Shown: one piece after another, positions 1 to 5,906 of the stretch
Layout: every line of letters begins with the position of its first letter
Numbering within the stretch: position 1 is the first letter of the stretch
Assembly (NCBI GenBank): GCA_945903655.1
Contig: CAMDOY010000147.1
Coordinates: 1-8,396, forward strand
Direction of reading: 5' to 3'
Source of the DNA: Rhizobium sp. Q54
Lineage (GTDB): Bacteria; Pseudomonadota; Alphaproteobacteria; Rhizobiales; Beijerinckiaceae
DNA length: 8,396 nt
The notes under the pieces: model-generated
Seen by the model: the letters and a program-made list of their open reading frames with translations, nothing else
The model's database searches: none
Told to the model about the DNA's origin: nothing
Made by a program: the position numbers and the translations under genes

Positions 1-1
1 C

Positions 2-862
2 ATCACCGTCTTCCAGCGCACGCCCGCCTTCGTCGGCCCCCGCCCCGAAAAGCGCTTCTCCCCCGCACGGCGCGCCTTGTTTCGCACCCTGCCCTTCCTG
101 CGCAAGCTCGACCGCCTGCGCGTTTATCTCAATTACGAGAAGAATTTCCAGGTGCAGATCGATCCGGCCGAGCGCGAGACGCGGGTCGCCACCGCCCGCG
201 CCTTCGTCGCCCGCGAGGTCACGGACCCCGTCAAGCGCGAGAAGCTGATGCCCGCGACGACCGCTGGCTGCAAGCGCAACGTGCGCTCGGGCCTGTTTCT
301 GAAGGCGCTGGACCGGCCGGACGTGGAGATCGTCACCGACCCCATCGACCACTTCACGCCCGAGGGGGTCCTGACCAAGGATGGCGTGCTGCATGAACTC
401 GATGCGGTGATCTACGGCACCGGCTTCGCCGCCTCGCAATATCTGTCGACCTTCGACGTCATCGGGCCCGAGGGAACCAACCTGCGGGAGACCTGGGGCG
501 ATGCGGCGGAGGCCTATCTGGGCGTCACGGTCGCGGGCTATCCGAATTTCTTCATGATTTACGGGCCCAACACCAATGCGCAGAGCTCGATCATCTTCAT
601 CATCGAATGCCAGATCAATTACATCCTGAAATGCATCCGCATGCTGACACAGGGACGGCGCAGGCTGGAGGTGAAGGCCAGCGTGCAGCAGGCCTATAAC
701 GCCATGCTGCAAACGCGCCTTGCGGGCACAAGCTGGGCGAGCGGCTGCGCCAGTTATTTCATGAACCAGGCGGGGCGCATCGTGACCCAGTTTCCCGACA
801 CCACGCGCCGCTACAAGGCCCTGACGCGCAGCCCGCAGGCCAGCGATTTTCGCCCGGACTGA
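2..862 (+). CDS. Flavin-containing (Baeyer-Villiger-type) monooxygenase, C-terminal part
   Basis: The open frame runs in from the left edge, so the N-terminal half, including the FAD-binding site, lies outside the window; 286 residues are visible. The first visible residues read ITVFQRTP, the segment typical of Baeyer-Villiger monooxygenases at the end of the NADPH-binding strand. Further family marks are GCKR (about residues 89-92), IYGTGF (137-142), the LGVTVAGYPNFFMIYGPNTN block (about 173-192) and the SIIFIIECQINYI helix after it. Members of this family use FAD, NADPH and O2 to insert oxygen next to a ketone carbonyl or to oxidise soft heteroatoms, usually in the cytoplasm. The internal TTG at 77 is in frame but is not the start, because the homology-like sequence continues upstream of it. 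The gene ends 3 bases before the convergent SGNH hydrolase. Substrate unknown; family assignment is firm, the exact reaction is not. Confidence 0.88.
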   Translation: MTVFQRTPAFVGPRPEKRFSPARRALFRTLPFLRKLDRLRVYLNYEKNFQVQIDPAERETRVATARAFVAREVTDPVKREKLMPATTAGCKRNVRSGLFLKALDRPDVEIVTDPIDHFTPEGVLTKDGVLHELDAVIYGTGFAASQYLSTFDVIGPEGTNLRETWGDAAEAYLGVTVAGYPNFFMIYGPNTNAQSSIIFIIECQINYILKCIRMLTQGRRRLEVKASVQQAYNAMLQTRLAGTSWASGCASYFMNQAGRIVTQFPDTTRRYKALTRSPQASDFRPD

Positions 863-865
863 GGG

Positions 866-2125
866 CTAGACCCCCAGCAGGTTCAGATCCACCGCCCCGC
901 CCATGGCCAGATAGCCGATGCGATTGGGATGCAGCCCATCGCCGGGTCCGCCGATGGAGGAGCCGGGCTTCATATGGGCGCGCAGGCCCCCGGTTTCCGG
1001 GTCGCGGGTTGGCGTCGAGAAATCGATGATCCCGTCGAAGAGGCCGCAGGTTCTCAGAAATTCGTTATAGGCGAGGCGCTTGGCCTCCACCTCCGCACTG
1101 CCGTGGCTGGGGATGGCGGCGCCGAAGGCCGAGGTGAGTAGGCCCGCCAGAATACGCACGCCGGGAATGCCCGCGCGCATCCGCGCCACGCCGGAGGCGA
1201 CGCCTGCGGTCACATCCTCCACAGACGACTTCGAGAAGCCATAGTCATTGATCGACTCCAGCCAGATCACCGTCGTGACGCCTGACAGGGAGATCACGTC
1301 GCGGTCGAGACGCTCCAGCGCCGAAGGGCCGCCGTCCGTGGGCTTGGACACGTCATAGACCCGGGGCTGGATGACCTCGTTGGCGCTGATGCCCTGATTG
1401 ACCACGGCGGCGCGCAGGCCCGCCGCGCGCAGCCGCCGCGCCAGCACATCGGGCCAGCGATCATCCCCATTGATGGTGGTGGCCGAGCCATCCGTGATGG
1501 AATCCCCGAAACAGACGATGACCGGCGCCGCTGTGTGCATGTCCATGGCGTCGAGGAAATACCAGGAGGTCGTGGGATAGGGGAAACCCGCCTCCCCCTC
1601 GTCCGCGCAGGGCGATGGCGCCCCGGGCTCGCTGAGATAGCAGGTCTGCATGGACTTGGCGTGCCAGGTCATGGGGCCGCTTTCGCCCACCACATGGAAA
1701 CTCACGGCAAGCTTGCGCCCCTCTATCAGCGCATCGGATGTCGGGAGATGATCAAGGGCGACAGGATCGCTCCACCGGGTCGTCCCGGCGGGAATGACCA
1801 CGGAGGCCTGCCCATCGAACAGAACCGGCCGGTTGGTACCCGCCAGCACCGCGCTGCTGGTGGCGTACAGGCCCACGTGAACGTCGCTCAGGGACAGGGG
1901 GCGCGAGCCCAGCGCATTGCTGAACCGCAGGCGCAGATGGGAGCCCCAGAGCGAAGGCCGCACCACCAGGCGGAAGCTCTGGTCGCAGGCGCCGCGTGCG
2001 GGATCGGGGAAGACGCGATCAAGATCGGGCTGGGCGGTGGCTTTTCCGGCGGGATAGGGCCCCTGATCGGCGCTCGCCCAAACCGTGGCCCAGGACATGG
2101 CGTCATTGTTATCTTGCGCGGTCAT
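866..2125 (-). CDS. SGNH/GDSL-family hydrolase (esterase-like)
   Basis: This is a complete 419-residue protein. Block I is IVCFGDSITDG with nucleophile Ser209; block II is VVNQGIS (Gly245); block III is LESINDYG (Asn293); block V is GDGLHPN with Asp396 and His399, the catalytic acid/base pair. All four catalytic or oxyanion positions are therefore present. Residues about 10-195 form an N-terminal domain with a WATVWASA opening and many short strands, as in two-domain SGNH hydrolases acting on acylated or acetylated substrates. No signal peptide is visible, so a cytoplasmic location is inferred. The ATG at 2125 is preceded by a purine-rich AGGGGGG tract at ribosome-binding distance; a second in-frame ATG lies at codon 10. 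It converges with the monooxygenase, leaving 3 bases between the stops, and no separate terminator is seen. In block III, Ser replaces the usual Gly of GxND. Substrate unknown. Confidence 0.88.
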   Translation of the reverse strand: MTAQDNNDAMSWATVWASADQGPYPAGKATAQPDLDRVFPDPARGACDQSFRLVVRPSLWGSHLRLRFSNALGSRPLSLSDVHVGLYATSSAVLAGTNRPVLFDGQASVVIPAGTTRWSDPVALDHLPTSDALIEGRKLAVSFHVVGESGPMTWHAKSMQTCYLSEPGAPSPCADEGEAGFPYPTTSWYFLDAMDMHTAAPVIVCFGDSITDGSATTINGDDRWPDVLARRLRAAGLRAAVVNQGISANEVIQPRVYDVSKPTDGGPSALERLDRDVISLSGVTTVIWLESINDYGFSKSSVEDVTAGVASGVARMRAGIPGVRILAGLLTSAFGAAIPSHGSAEVEAKRLAYNEFLRTCGLFDGIIDFSTPTRDPETGGLRAHMKPGSSIGGPGDGLHPNRIGYLAMGGAVDLNLLGV

Positions 2126-2414
2126 CGGATCCCCCCTGCTCTTTGGCCATGATTACGCCATGGGCGATGCAGCTGCGCAAGAGGGCCTGTGAAACGGCCA
2201 CCGGCGCCCTGACCCGGGGATTCCGCCTAGCGGTCAGCCGCACGCATTGCGCCTGTAAAAAAAGCGTCATTCGAATCGCAGATCCTCCATTCATGGGATC
2301 ACGCTTCAAACATCATCACGCTCAGCGCTACGACTTTCGTAACTGCGCCGCCTTCTCGTGGAGGCGGCGTTTTTAGTTCTGCATTGCCCGGGTTTCTTCC
2401 AATTGGGGGTCTGT
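2126..2414. other. Divergent intergenic region between SGNH hydrolase and phoH-like gene
   Basis: This region of 289 bases must hold the promoter of the minus-strand hydrolase and the leader of the plus-strand PhoH-family gene. No protein-coding frame inside it looks genuine. It contains an A7 tract at 2257-2263, a GATCC/GGATC inverted repeat (2281-2285 with 2296-2300), a small TACGA-CTT-TCGTA dyad (2329-2341) and, right after that, a strong terminator hairpin at 2346-2374. No convincing -35/-10 pair was found by eye on either strand. A short regulatory RNA ending at the terminator is possible but not proven. A tRNA-like TTCGAAT at about 2270 does not fold as a T arm. Confidence 0.5.
2346..2374 (+). 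terminator. Rho-independent terminator upstream of phoH-like gene
   Basis: An 8-bp perfect GC-rich stem, CGCCGCCT (2346-2353) with AGGCGGCG (2362-2369), encloses an 8-base loop and is followed at once by TTTTT (2370-2374). The T-run is only on the plus-strand side, so it acts on rightward transcripts. No rightward gene lies between the end of the monooxygenase (862, on the far side of a minus-strand gene) and this hairpin. It therefore ends either a short untranslated RNA or the leader of the following PhoH-family gene, as an attenuator. Its 3' end is only 40 bases before the chosen phoH start. Confidence 0.8.
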
Positions 2415-3179
2415 ATGGCGAAGAACAAACCACGTAGACGCGAATTCGACCAGGATGCATCAGCCGTCGTCATTCCCATCGGGAAGAAGAAAAAATATCA
2501 GGCCGAGAGGGGACCGCCGCCCATTCTGGCGATGAATGCAAAGCAGGCGGAATATCTGGGATATCTGCGCAGCCACCCGCAAGTCTTCGTGCTGGGCCCG
2601 GCCGGAACCGGAAAGACCTGGATCGCGGCAAGCTACGCCGCCGACCTCTATAGAGCAGGCGTGGTCAAAAAAATCATTCTCACACGGCCCAACGTGCCCT
2701 GCGGTCGATCCCTTGGTTTTTTCCCCGGTTCTCTCGAGGCGAAATTCGCCCCTTGGGCTGTGCCCATCACCGACGCGATCCGTGATCGGCTTGGCCCCGC
2801 CGTCTATGACATCGCCGTCAAGAACCAGAATATCGAGGTTGTCCCCTTCGAAGTGATGCGGGGGAGGTCATGGAAGGACGCTTTCGTCCTCCTGGACGAA
2901 GCGCAAAATACATCCGCCGTCGAGATCAAGATGTTCTTGACGCGCATTGGCGAGGATTGCGTCACGGTCATCAACGGCGACATCGCCCAATGCGATCTGG
3001 ATCGCGACTCCGGCCTGCGGGTGGCGCTGCAACTCATCCGTGACAAGGGGATTCCCGTTCCGGTCGTGGAGTTCACAGTCGATGACATCGTGAGGTCCGG
3101 CATATGCGCCATGTGGGTGCGGGCTTTCGAGGGCGCCCCCAAACCATGCGCTTTGCCCTCCTTCATTTCAAAACCATAA
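2415..3179 (+). CDS. PhoH-family P-loop ATPase (short form)
   Basis: This 254-residue protein carries the full PhoH core: Walker A GPAGTGKT (residues 61-68), TRPNVPCGRSLGFFPGSLEAKF (90-111), VVPFEVMRGRSW (142-153), Walker B FVLLDEAQNT (157-166, Asp161/Glu162), MFLTRIGE (173-180), VINGDIAQCDL (185-195) and DSGLR. The basic N-terminus (MAKNKPRRRE) and the ending DIVRSGICAMWVRAFE resemble the short stand-alone PhoH proteins found in many bacteria and phages rather than the longer YbeZ or PIN-PhoH types. PhoH proteins are cytoplasmic ATPases linked to RNA metabolism and stress; the exact role here is unknown. The frame could open at a GTG at 2358, but that codon lies inside the terminator hairpin. 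The ATG at 2415 has GGGGG at 2405-2409 at good spacing and gives the expected N-terminus, so it is preferred. The gene appears monocistronic; the next gene starts about 150 bases later. Confidence 0.9.
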   Translation: MAKNKPRRREFDQDASAVVIPIGKKKKYQAERGPPPILAMNAKQAEYLGYLRSHPQVFVLGPAGTGKTWIAASYAADLYRAGVVKKIILTRPNVPCGRSLGFFPGSLEAKFAPWAVPITDAIRDRLGPAVYDIAVKNQNIEVVPFEVMRGRSWKDAFVLLDEAQNTSAVEIKMFLTRIGEDCVTVINGDIAQCDLDRDSGLRVALQLIRDKGIPVPVVEFTVDDIVRSGICAMWVRAFEGAPKPCALPSFISKP

Positions 3180-3325
3180 TGAATTGATCAGATTAACACA
3201 TTCATGGTGAGGGAAAATTAACCAAGAAAAGACATGATCGCAGGCATAACAGTCATTCTGTTGGCGCTCATGGTTCGCGAGCGGCAGTGGTGAATGGCCA
3301 TTCGTGTCATGAGATCTCGTGAGAG
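3180..3325. other. Intergenic spacer before DUF2778 gene
   Basis: This spacer of 146 bases is clearly more AT-rich at its left end (3177-3240) than the flanking genes. It contains two TTAAC half-sites (3193-3197 and 3218-3222) 25 bases apart on the same strand, reminiscent of CtrA half-sites in alphaproteobacteria but not at the standard TTAA-N7-TTAAC spacing. It probably holds the promoter for the DUF2778 gene. I see no hairpin plus T-run that would end the phoH transcript, so read-through is possible. Confidence 0.35.
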
Positions 3326-4444
3326 TTGATTTTGGTTCGTCGCTTCGCTTTCGACCCACCGCGCAAGAAACGGCCCAGGTCTCTGCTGGGGACCGCCAAA
3401 GGCTTGCTCTTGCCGATGGGCGCAGTTGTGATCTTGTTCATGGCGGCGGCGGGCTCCACGAGCACGCTCTGGGAGCAATTATCCTCAGCGATGGAGCAGG
3501 ACGCCACGCGCCCTCAGGCCAGTCTCCCGGCACAAGCCAGTTCTTCTTTCAAAACGGGTTTGGCGGCGTCGCCCCCGCATAGACAGCAAGAGCAGATGAG
3601 CCTGGCGCTTGCGCTCGCAGGCCCCACATCCCTTGGCGCCTTCTCCTCTGGATCGTCCAAGGCGCCGGTTCTCGACGGTGGCTTCCTCATGGCCTCGGCG
3701 AACACACCGCCCTCCGCCAGCGCGCCGATTATCGTCGCGGAGGTCTCGACCAAGCCTGTTGAGATCCCCTTGCCGCCCGCAAATCCGTTCCGTCTGCAAG
3801 CCCCGGCCCCCGCCCCGGTTGTGCTCGCGACCCGCGAGCCGCCCCCTGCGCCACGCACAACGGCGCCTTCGCGGCGCTCCGCGAGCATGCCCGCGCCTTC
3901 GGAAAAAGGCTTCTTCGAGCGCATCTTCGGCGCCAGCGAGTCCGCGCCCTCAACAGCCCTCGCCTATGCGCCCATGGATCAGGGAAGCCTCAGCGGATGG
4001 GGCACGCCCGCGCCGCAAAAGCGCAATCTGGCCGATGGCAAAACCGCCATCTACGATATTTCCAGCAAGACCGTACTGATGCCGAACGGCCAACGCCTTG
4101 AGGCCCACTCCGGCCTTGGCGACCTCATGGATGATCCCCGTTCCATGCATCTCAAGAACCGGGGCGTCACGCCAGCCAATGTCTATAACCTGCGCATGCG
4201 CGAGGCGTTGTTCCATGGCGTGCGCGCGATCCGCCTCATTCCCGTGAACGAAAGCCGGATGTTCGGACGCGACGGCATTCTGGCGCATACATACATGCTG
4301 GGCCCGCGCGGCGATTCCAACGGCTGCGTCTCCTTCAGGGATTATGACGCCTTCCTGCAGGCCTTCCTCAGAGGCGAAGTCACGCGCATCGCCGTGGCGG
4401 AAACGGCCAGTTCAGCGCTGGCGCTGATGGCGTCGCTGCAATAG
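3326..4444 (+). CDS. Membrane-anchored DUF2778 protein (L,D-transpeptidase-like, Tlde1-related fold)
   Basis: This protein is up to 372 residues long. Residues 12-19 are basic (RKKRPR) and about 24-44 form one hydrophobic segment, so it is a signal anchor placing the rest in the periplasm. Residues about 60-230 are a low-complexity Pro/Ala/Ser-rich linker, interrupted by a GFFERIFG motif (195-202). The DUF2778 domain spans about 238-360: TAIYDISSKTVLMPNGQRLEAHSG, LMDDPRSMH, REALFHGV, ILAHTYMLGP and GDSNGCVSF. His321 and Cys334 are the likely catalytic pair, as in YkuD-type L,D-transpeptidases and the Tlde1 family, which act on peptidoglycan stem peptides. The start is uncertain: TTG at 3326 or TTG at 3332 (GTGAG lies just upstream at 3319-3323). 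ATG at 3416 would remove the basic residues before the membrane segment and is less likely. No immunity gene is adjacent, so a housekeeping cell-wall role fits better than a toxin. Confidence 0.85.
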   Translation: MILVRRFAFDPPRKKRPRSLLGTAKGLLLPMGAVVILFMAAAGSTSTLWEQLSSAMEQDATRPQASLPAQASSSFKTGLAASPPHRQQEQMSLALALAGPTSLGAFSSGSSKAPVLDGGFLMASANTPPSASAPIIVAEVSTKPVEIPLPPANPFRLQAPAPAPVVLATREPPPAPRTTAPSRRSASMPAPSEKGFFERIFGASESAPSTALAYAPMDQGSLSGWGTPAPQKRNLADGKTAIYDISSKTVLMPNGQRLEAHSGLGDLMDDPRSMHLKNRGVTPANVYNLRMREALFHGVRAIRLIPVNESRMFGRDGILAHTYMLGPRGDSNGCVSFRDYDAFLQAFLRGEVTRIAVAETASSALALMASLQ

Positions 4445-4613
4445 GCGCGAGGCCTTCGCTTTCCCACGCCAGGATGACGTCGCCTTCACCCGGCGGAAGC
4501 GGCGCTTCGACCATGTCCGGCGGCATCATGACTGGGCCGATCAGTTCATCACCCACGGCAACTATATGCGCCAGCAACGCCGGACCTGCCAATTGCTCCC
4601 GCAGGTTCAGCAC
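4380..4613 (-). pseudogene. Possible remnant of an unrecognised minus-strand gene
   Basis: A 77-codon frame opens with GTG at 4613 and reads VGDELIGPVMMPPDMVEAPL and PPGEGDVILAWESEG, with the balanced, GC-ending codon use of a real gene rather than of a shadow frame. It is preceded directly by an in-frame TAG and has no clear ribosome binding site. Its last third (4380-4444) overlaps the end of the DUF2778 gene on the opposite strand. Just upstream, another minus-strand frame reads LDLKAKLVIGAE before running out of frame, so a single frameshift near 4615 may have broken a longer gene. I do not recognise the family. It could also be chance. Confidence 0.2.
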
Positions 4614-4656
4614 CTATGACCAGCTTGGCCTTCAGATCTAGCGCACAGGTTTTGGA
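4445..4656. other. Convergent spacer between DUF2778 and CHR genes
   Basis: This is the 212-base gap between two convergent genes. I find no hairpin followed by a T-run on either strand. A near-palindrome GCGAGGCCTTCGC lies right after the DUF2778 stop but has no loop and no T-tract. A 55-codon plus-strand frame (4474-4641) begins at an ATG but has no properly spaced ribosome binding site and a Ser/Thr/Gly-rich composition typical of shadow frames. The gap is best explained by the possible gene remnant listed separately. Confidence 0.4.
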
Positions 4657-5199
4657 TCAACCGAGATAGCCAAGCCGCCCTGCGATAACGCCAACCACAA
4701 TGGAAAGCACAATCGGGATCAGGGGATTTTGCTTCGTCAAGGCGACGAAGATGGCGACGCCTGCGGCGATAAAGACGCCGATGAGCCCATCAACCGCTAT
4801 TTTTCCGGTGATCAGCGCGCTCGCCATCATGAGGCCGATGACGATGGGCGGAAGGCTCATCCGCACCAGGTTGAACAACGCTGATTTGGAAAAGCGCACC
4901 TCCATCCGGCCTGCGATGATCGCCAGAATGCCCGGCGGCAGGATCACCGCGAATGTCGCCACCAACAAGCCCGGCACGCCAAAGCCGCGCCAACCAATCA
5001 GGCTCATGAGCATGATGTTGGGACCGGGCGCCATTTGGGAGACGGCGAAGGCGCTGGCGAATTCCGCATCAGTGGCCCAATGATAGACGTCCACCGAAAT
5101 GCGGTGGATTTCAGGAACCATGACGAGAATGCCGCCGAAGGAGACCAGAGCGGTCGTGGCGAAGGAAACCGCCAGAAACAGGAGGCCCAGCAGGTTCAT
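4657..5199 (-). CDS. CHR-family (chromate) transporter, second half-size subunit
   Basis: This 180-residue, almost wholly hydrophobic membrane protein belongs to the short-chain CHR family. The marks are FGG (residues 21-23) in the first membrane segment, then SQMAPGPN (54-61) and ILPPG (86-90). About five or six membrane spans are visible. In the long ChrA protein one chain holds two homologous halves; here the halves are separate genes, and this one corresponds to the half with the AxxxPGP-type motif. It starts at an ATG overlapping the stop of the upstream CHR gene (ATGA, 5196-5199), with GGAGAGAG just before it, so it is translationally coupled and the pair should work as a heterodimer in the inner membrane. 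Known members export chromate or are merely annotated so; the substrate cannot be read from sequence. Confidence 0.87.
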   Translation of the reverse strand: MNLLGLLFLAVSFATTALVSFGGILVMVPEIHRISVDVYHWATDAEFASAFAVSQMAPGPNIMLMSLIGWRGFGVPGLLVATFAVILPPGILAIIAGRMEVRFSKSALFNLVRMSLPPIVIGLMMASALITGKIAVDGLIGVFIAAGVAIFVALTKQNPLIPIVLSIVVGVIAGRLGYLG

Positions 5200-5777
5200 G
5201 TCTCTCTCCGCATGTAGGAGAAGGTCAAGGCCACGATCATCAAGGCGATCATGGTCGGGATCATCGGCAGGCGCAAAATGCCGATGGCGCCGAATGACGC
5301 CACCGCCAACAGGATGGCGGGAAGCGTGCGCAGCACGCGAAACGACGCCTTGAGCGCCACTCCAAAACTCAGGCCTGCGGCGGCGGCGACGGAGGCTATA
5401 GTGCCATAGCGAACCTCTGGCACATCGGCGAATTGATCATAAATGAGCGCGAGCGCGATCAGGCTAATCAGGGGCACGCACAACAATCCGCCGATGGCGC
5501 AGACAATGCCCCGCAATCCCTGAAAGCGATCAGCGATCATGATGGAAGTATTGATCGGGGAGGCGCCGGGAAGGATCTGGGCCAGACCAAAGGTCATCGT
5601 ATATTCTTCGGCGGTCAGCCACTTGCGCTTGTCCACCACCACATGAAAGAGCGCATTGGCGATGCCGCCAAAGCCGATCATCCCGACGGTCGCAAATCCA
5701 AATAACAGATCAAGGCATGAAACATGTTGCGGTCGGGGATTTTCCGGTGAAGCTGTCGGCTCTTGACCACTATCCAT
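5196..5777 (-). CDS. CHR-family (chromate) transporter, first half-size subunit
   Basis: This 193-residue membrane protein is the first gene of a two-gene operon. After a polar N-terminal stretch of about 20 residues come GFATVGMIGFGG (27-38), the WLTAEEYTMTFGLAQILPGA segment (53-72), SPINTSIMIADRFQGLRG (73-90) and then several hydrophobic spans, the pattern of a CHR domain. It has a 4-base stop/start overlap with the second CHR gene, which carries the complementary half. Start ATG at 5777; the AGG of an ACAGGTAG sequence lies about 9 bases upstream and falls in one arm of a small dyad (5786-5799). The gene is 129 bases downstream of the TPR gene on the same strand, so it could have its own promoter in that gap or depend partly on read-through. 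No chromate regulator (chrB-like) is visible nearby. Confidence 0.87.
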   Translation of the reverse strand: MDSGQEPTASPENPRPQHVSCLDLLFGFATVGMIGFGGIANALFHVVVDKRKWLTAEEYTMTFGLAQILPGASPINTSIMIADRFQGLRGIVCAIGGLLCVPLISLIALALIYDQFADVPEVRYGTIASVAAAAGLSFGVALKASFRVLRTLPAILLAVASFGAIGILRLPMIPTMIALMIVALTFSYMRRET

Positions 5778-5906
5778 TTTTTCTACCTGTTCTGACAGGC
5801 AGGCGCGCCCATCCCTTCACGCAGTCAAACCTAGCACATGTCCCGCCGCATTTTAAAATAGCGTAAACAGAGTGACGGCCCCATACGCCCCGGGCCTTCG
5901 CCCCAC
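5778..5906 (-). promoter_or_regulatory. Presumed promoter region of the CHR operon
   Basis: This gap of 129 bases separates the TPR gene from the CHR pair. It contains an AT-rich core with a 10-base palindrome ATTTTAAAAT (5850-5859) and, on the minus strand, a TTGACT that resembles a -35 box but has no good -10 partner. A GGCCC/GGGCC inverted repeat (5877-5881 with 5892-5896) follows the TPR stop but lacks a T-run. The promoter call is by position, not by a clear motif. Confidence 0.3.
5786..5799 (-). promoter_or_regulatory. Dyad overlapping the ribosome binding site of the CHR operon
   Basis: CCTGT-TCTG-ACAGG is a perfect 5-bp inverted repeat with a 4-base loop. On the coding (minus) strand its second arm, ACAGG, supplies the AGG that looks like the ribosome binding site for the start at 5777. 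It could be a small operator or an RNA hairpin that masks the ribosome binding site. The stem is short, so chance cannot be excluded. Confidence 0.3.

Noticed and set aside
2146..2162. CATGATTACGCCA, identical to the start of cloning-vector lacZ-alpha
   Set aside because: The match is only 13 bases and the flanks do not continue into vector sequence, so it is taken as chance rather than contamination.
2241..2300. tRNA-like TTCGAAT followed by a CCA
   Set aside because: The bases on each side of the TTCGAAT do not pair as a T stem, and no matching acceptor, D or anticodon arms were found.
1535..2376. Long plus-strand frames opposite the SGNH hydrolase
   Set aside because: Gly/Arg/His-rich composition with no motifs; the minus strand carries all SGNH blocks.
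2358..2414. GTG at 2358 as the phoH-like start
   Set aside because: It lies in the terminator loop, has no ribosome binding site and adds 19 residues unlike the family, while ATG 2415 has a good site.
3193..3222. Paired TTAAC motifs as a CtrA site
   Set aside because: The half-sites are 25 bases apart, not in the standard TTAA-N7-TTAAC arrangement, and such short motifs are expected by chance in an AT-rich gap.
3485..4288. Several long frames on both strands inside the DUF2778 gene
   Set aside because: They are Arg/Ala/Pro-rich shadows of a GC-rich, low-complexity coding region and show no family motifs, whereas the chosen frame has the full DUF2778 domain.
5877..5896. GGCCC/GGGCC inverted repeat as a terminator of the TPR gene
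   Set aside because: The stem is only 5 bp with a 10-base loop, and no T-run follows on the minus strand.
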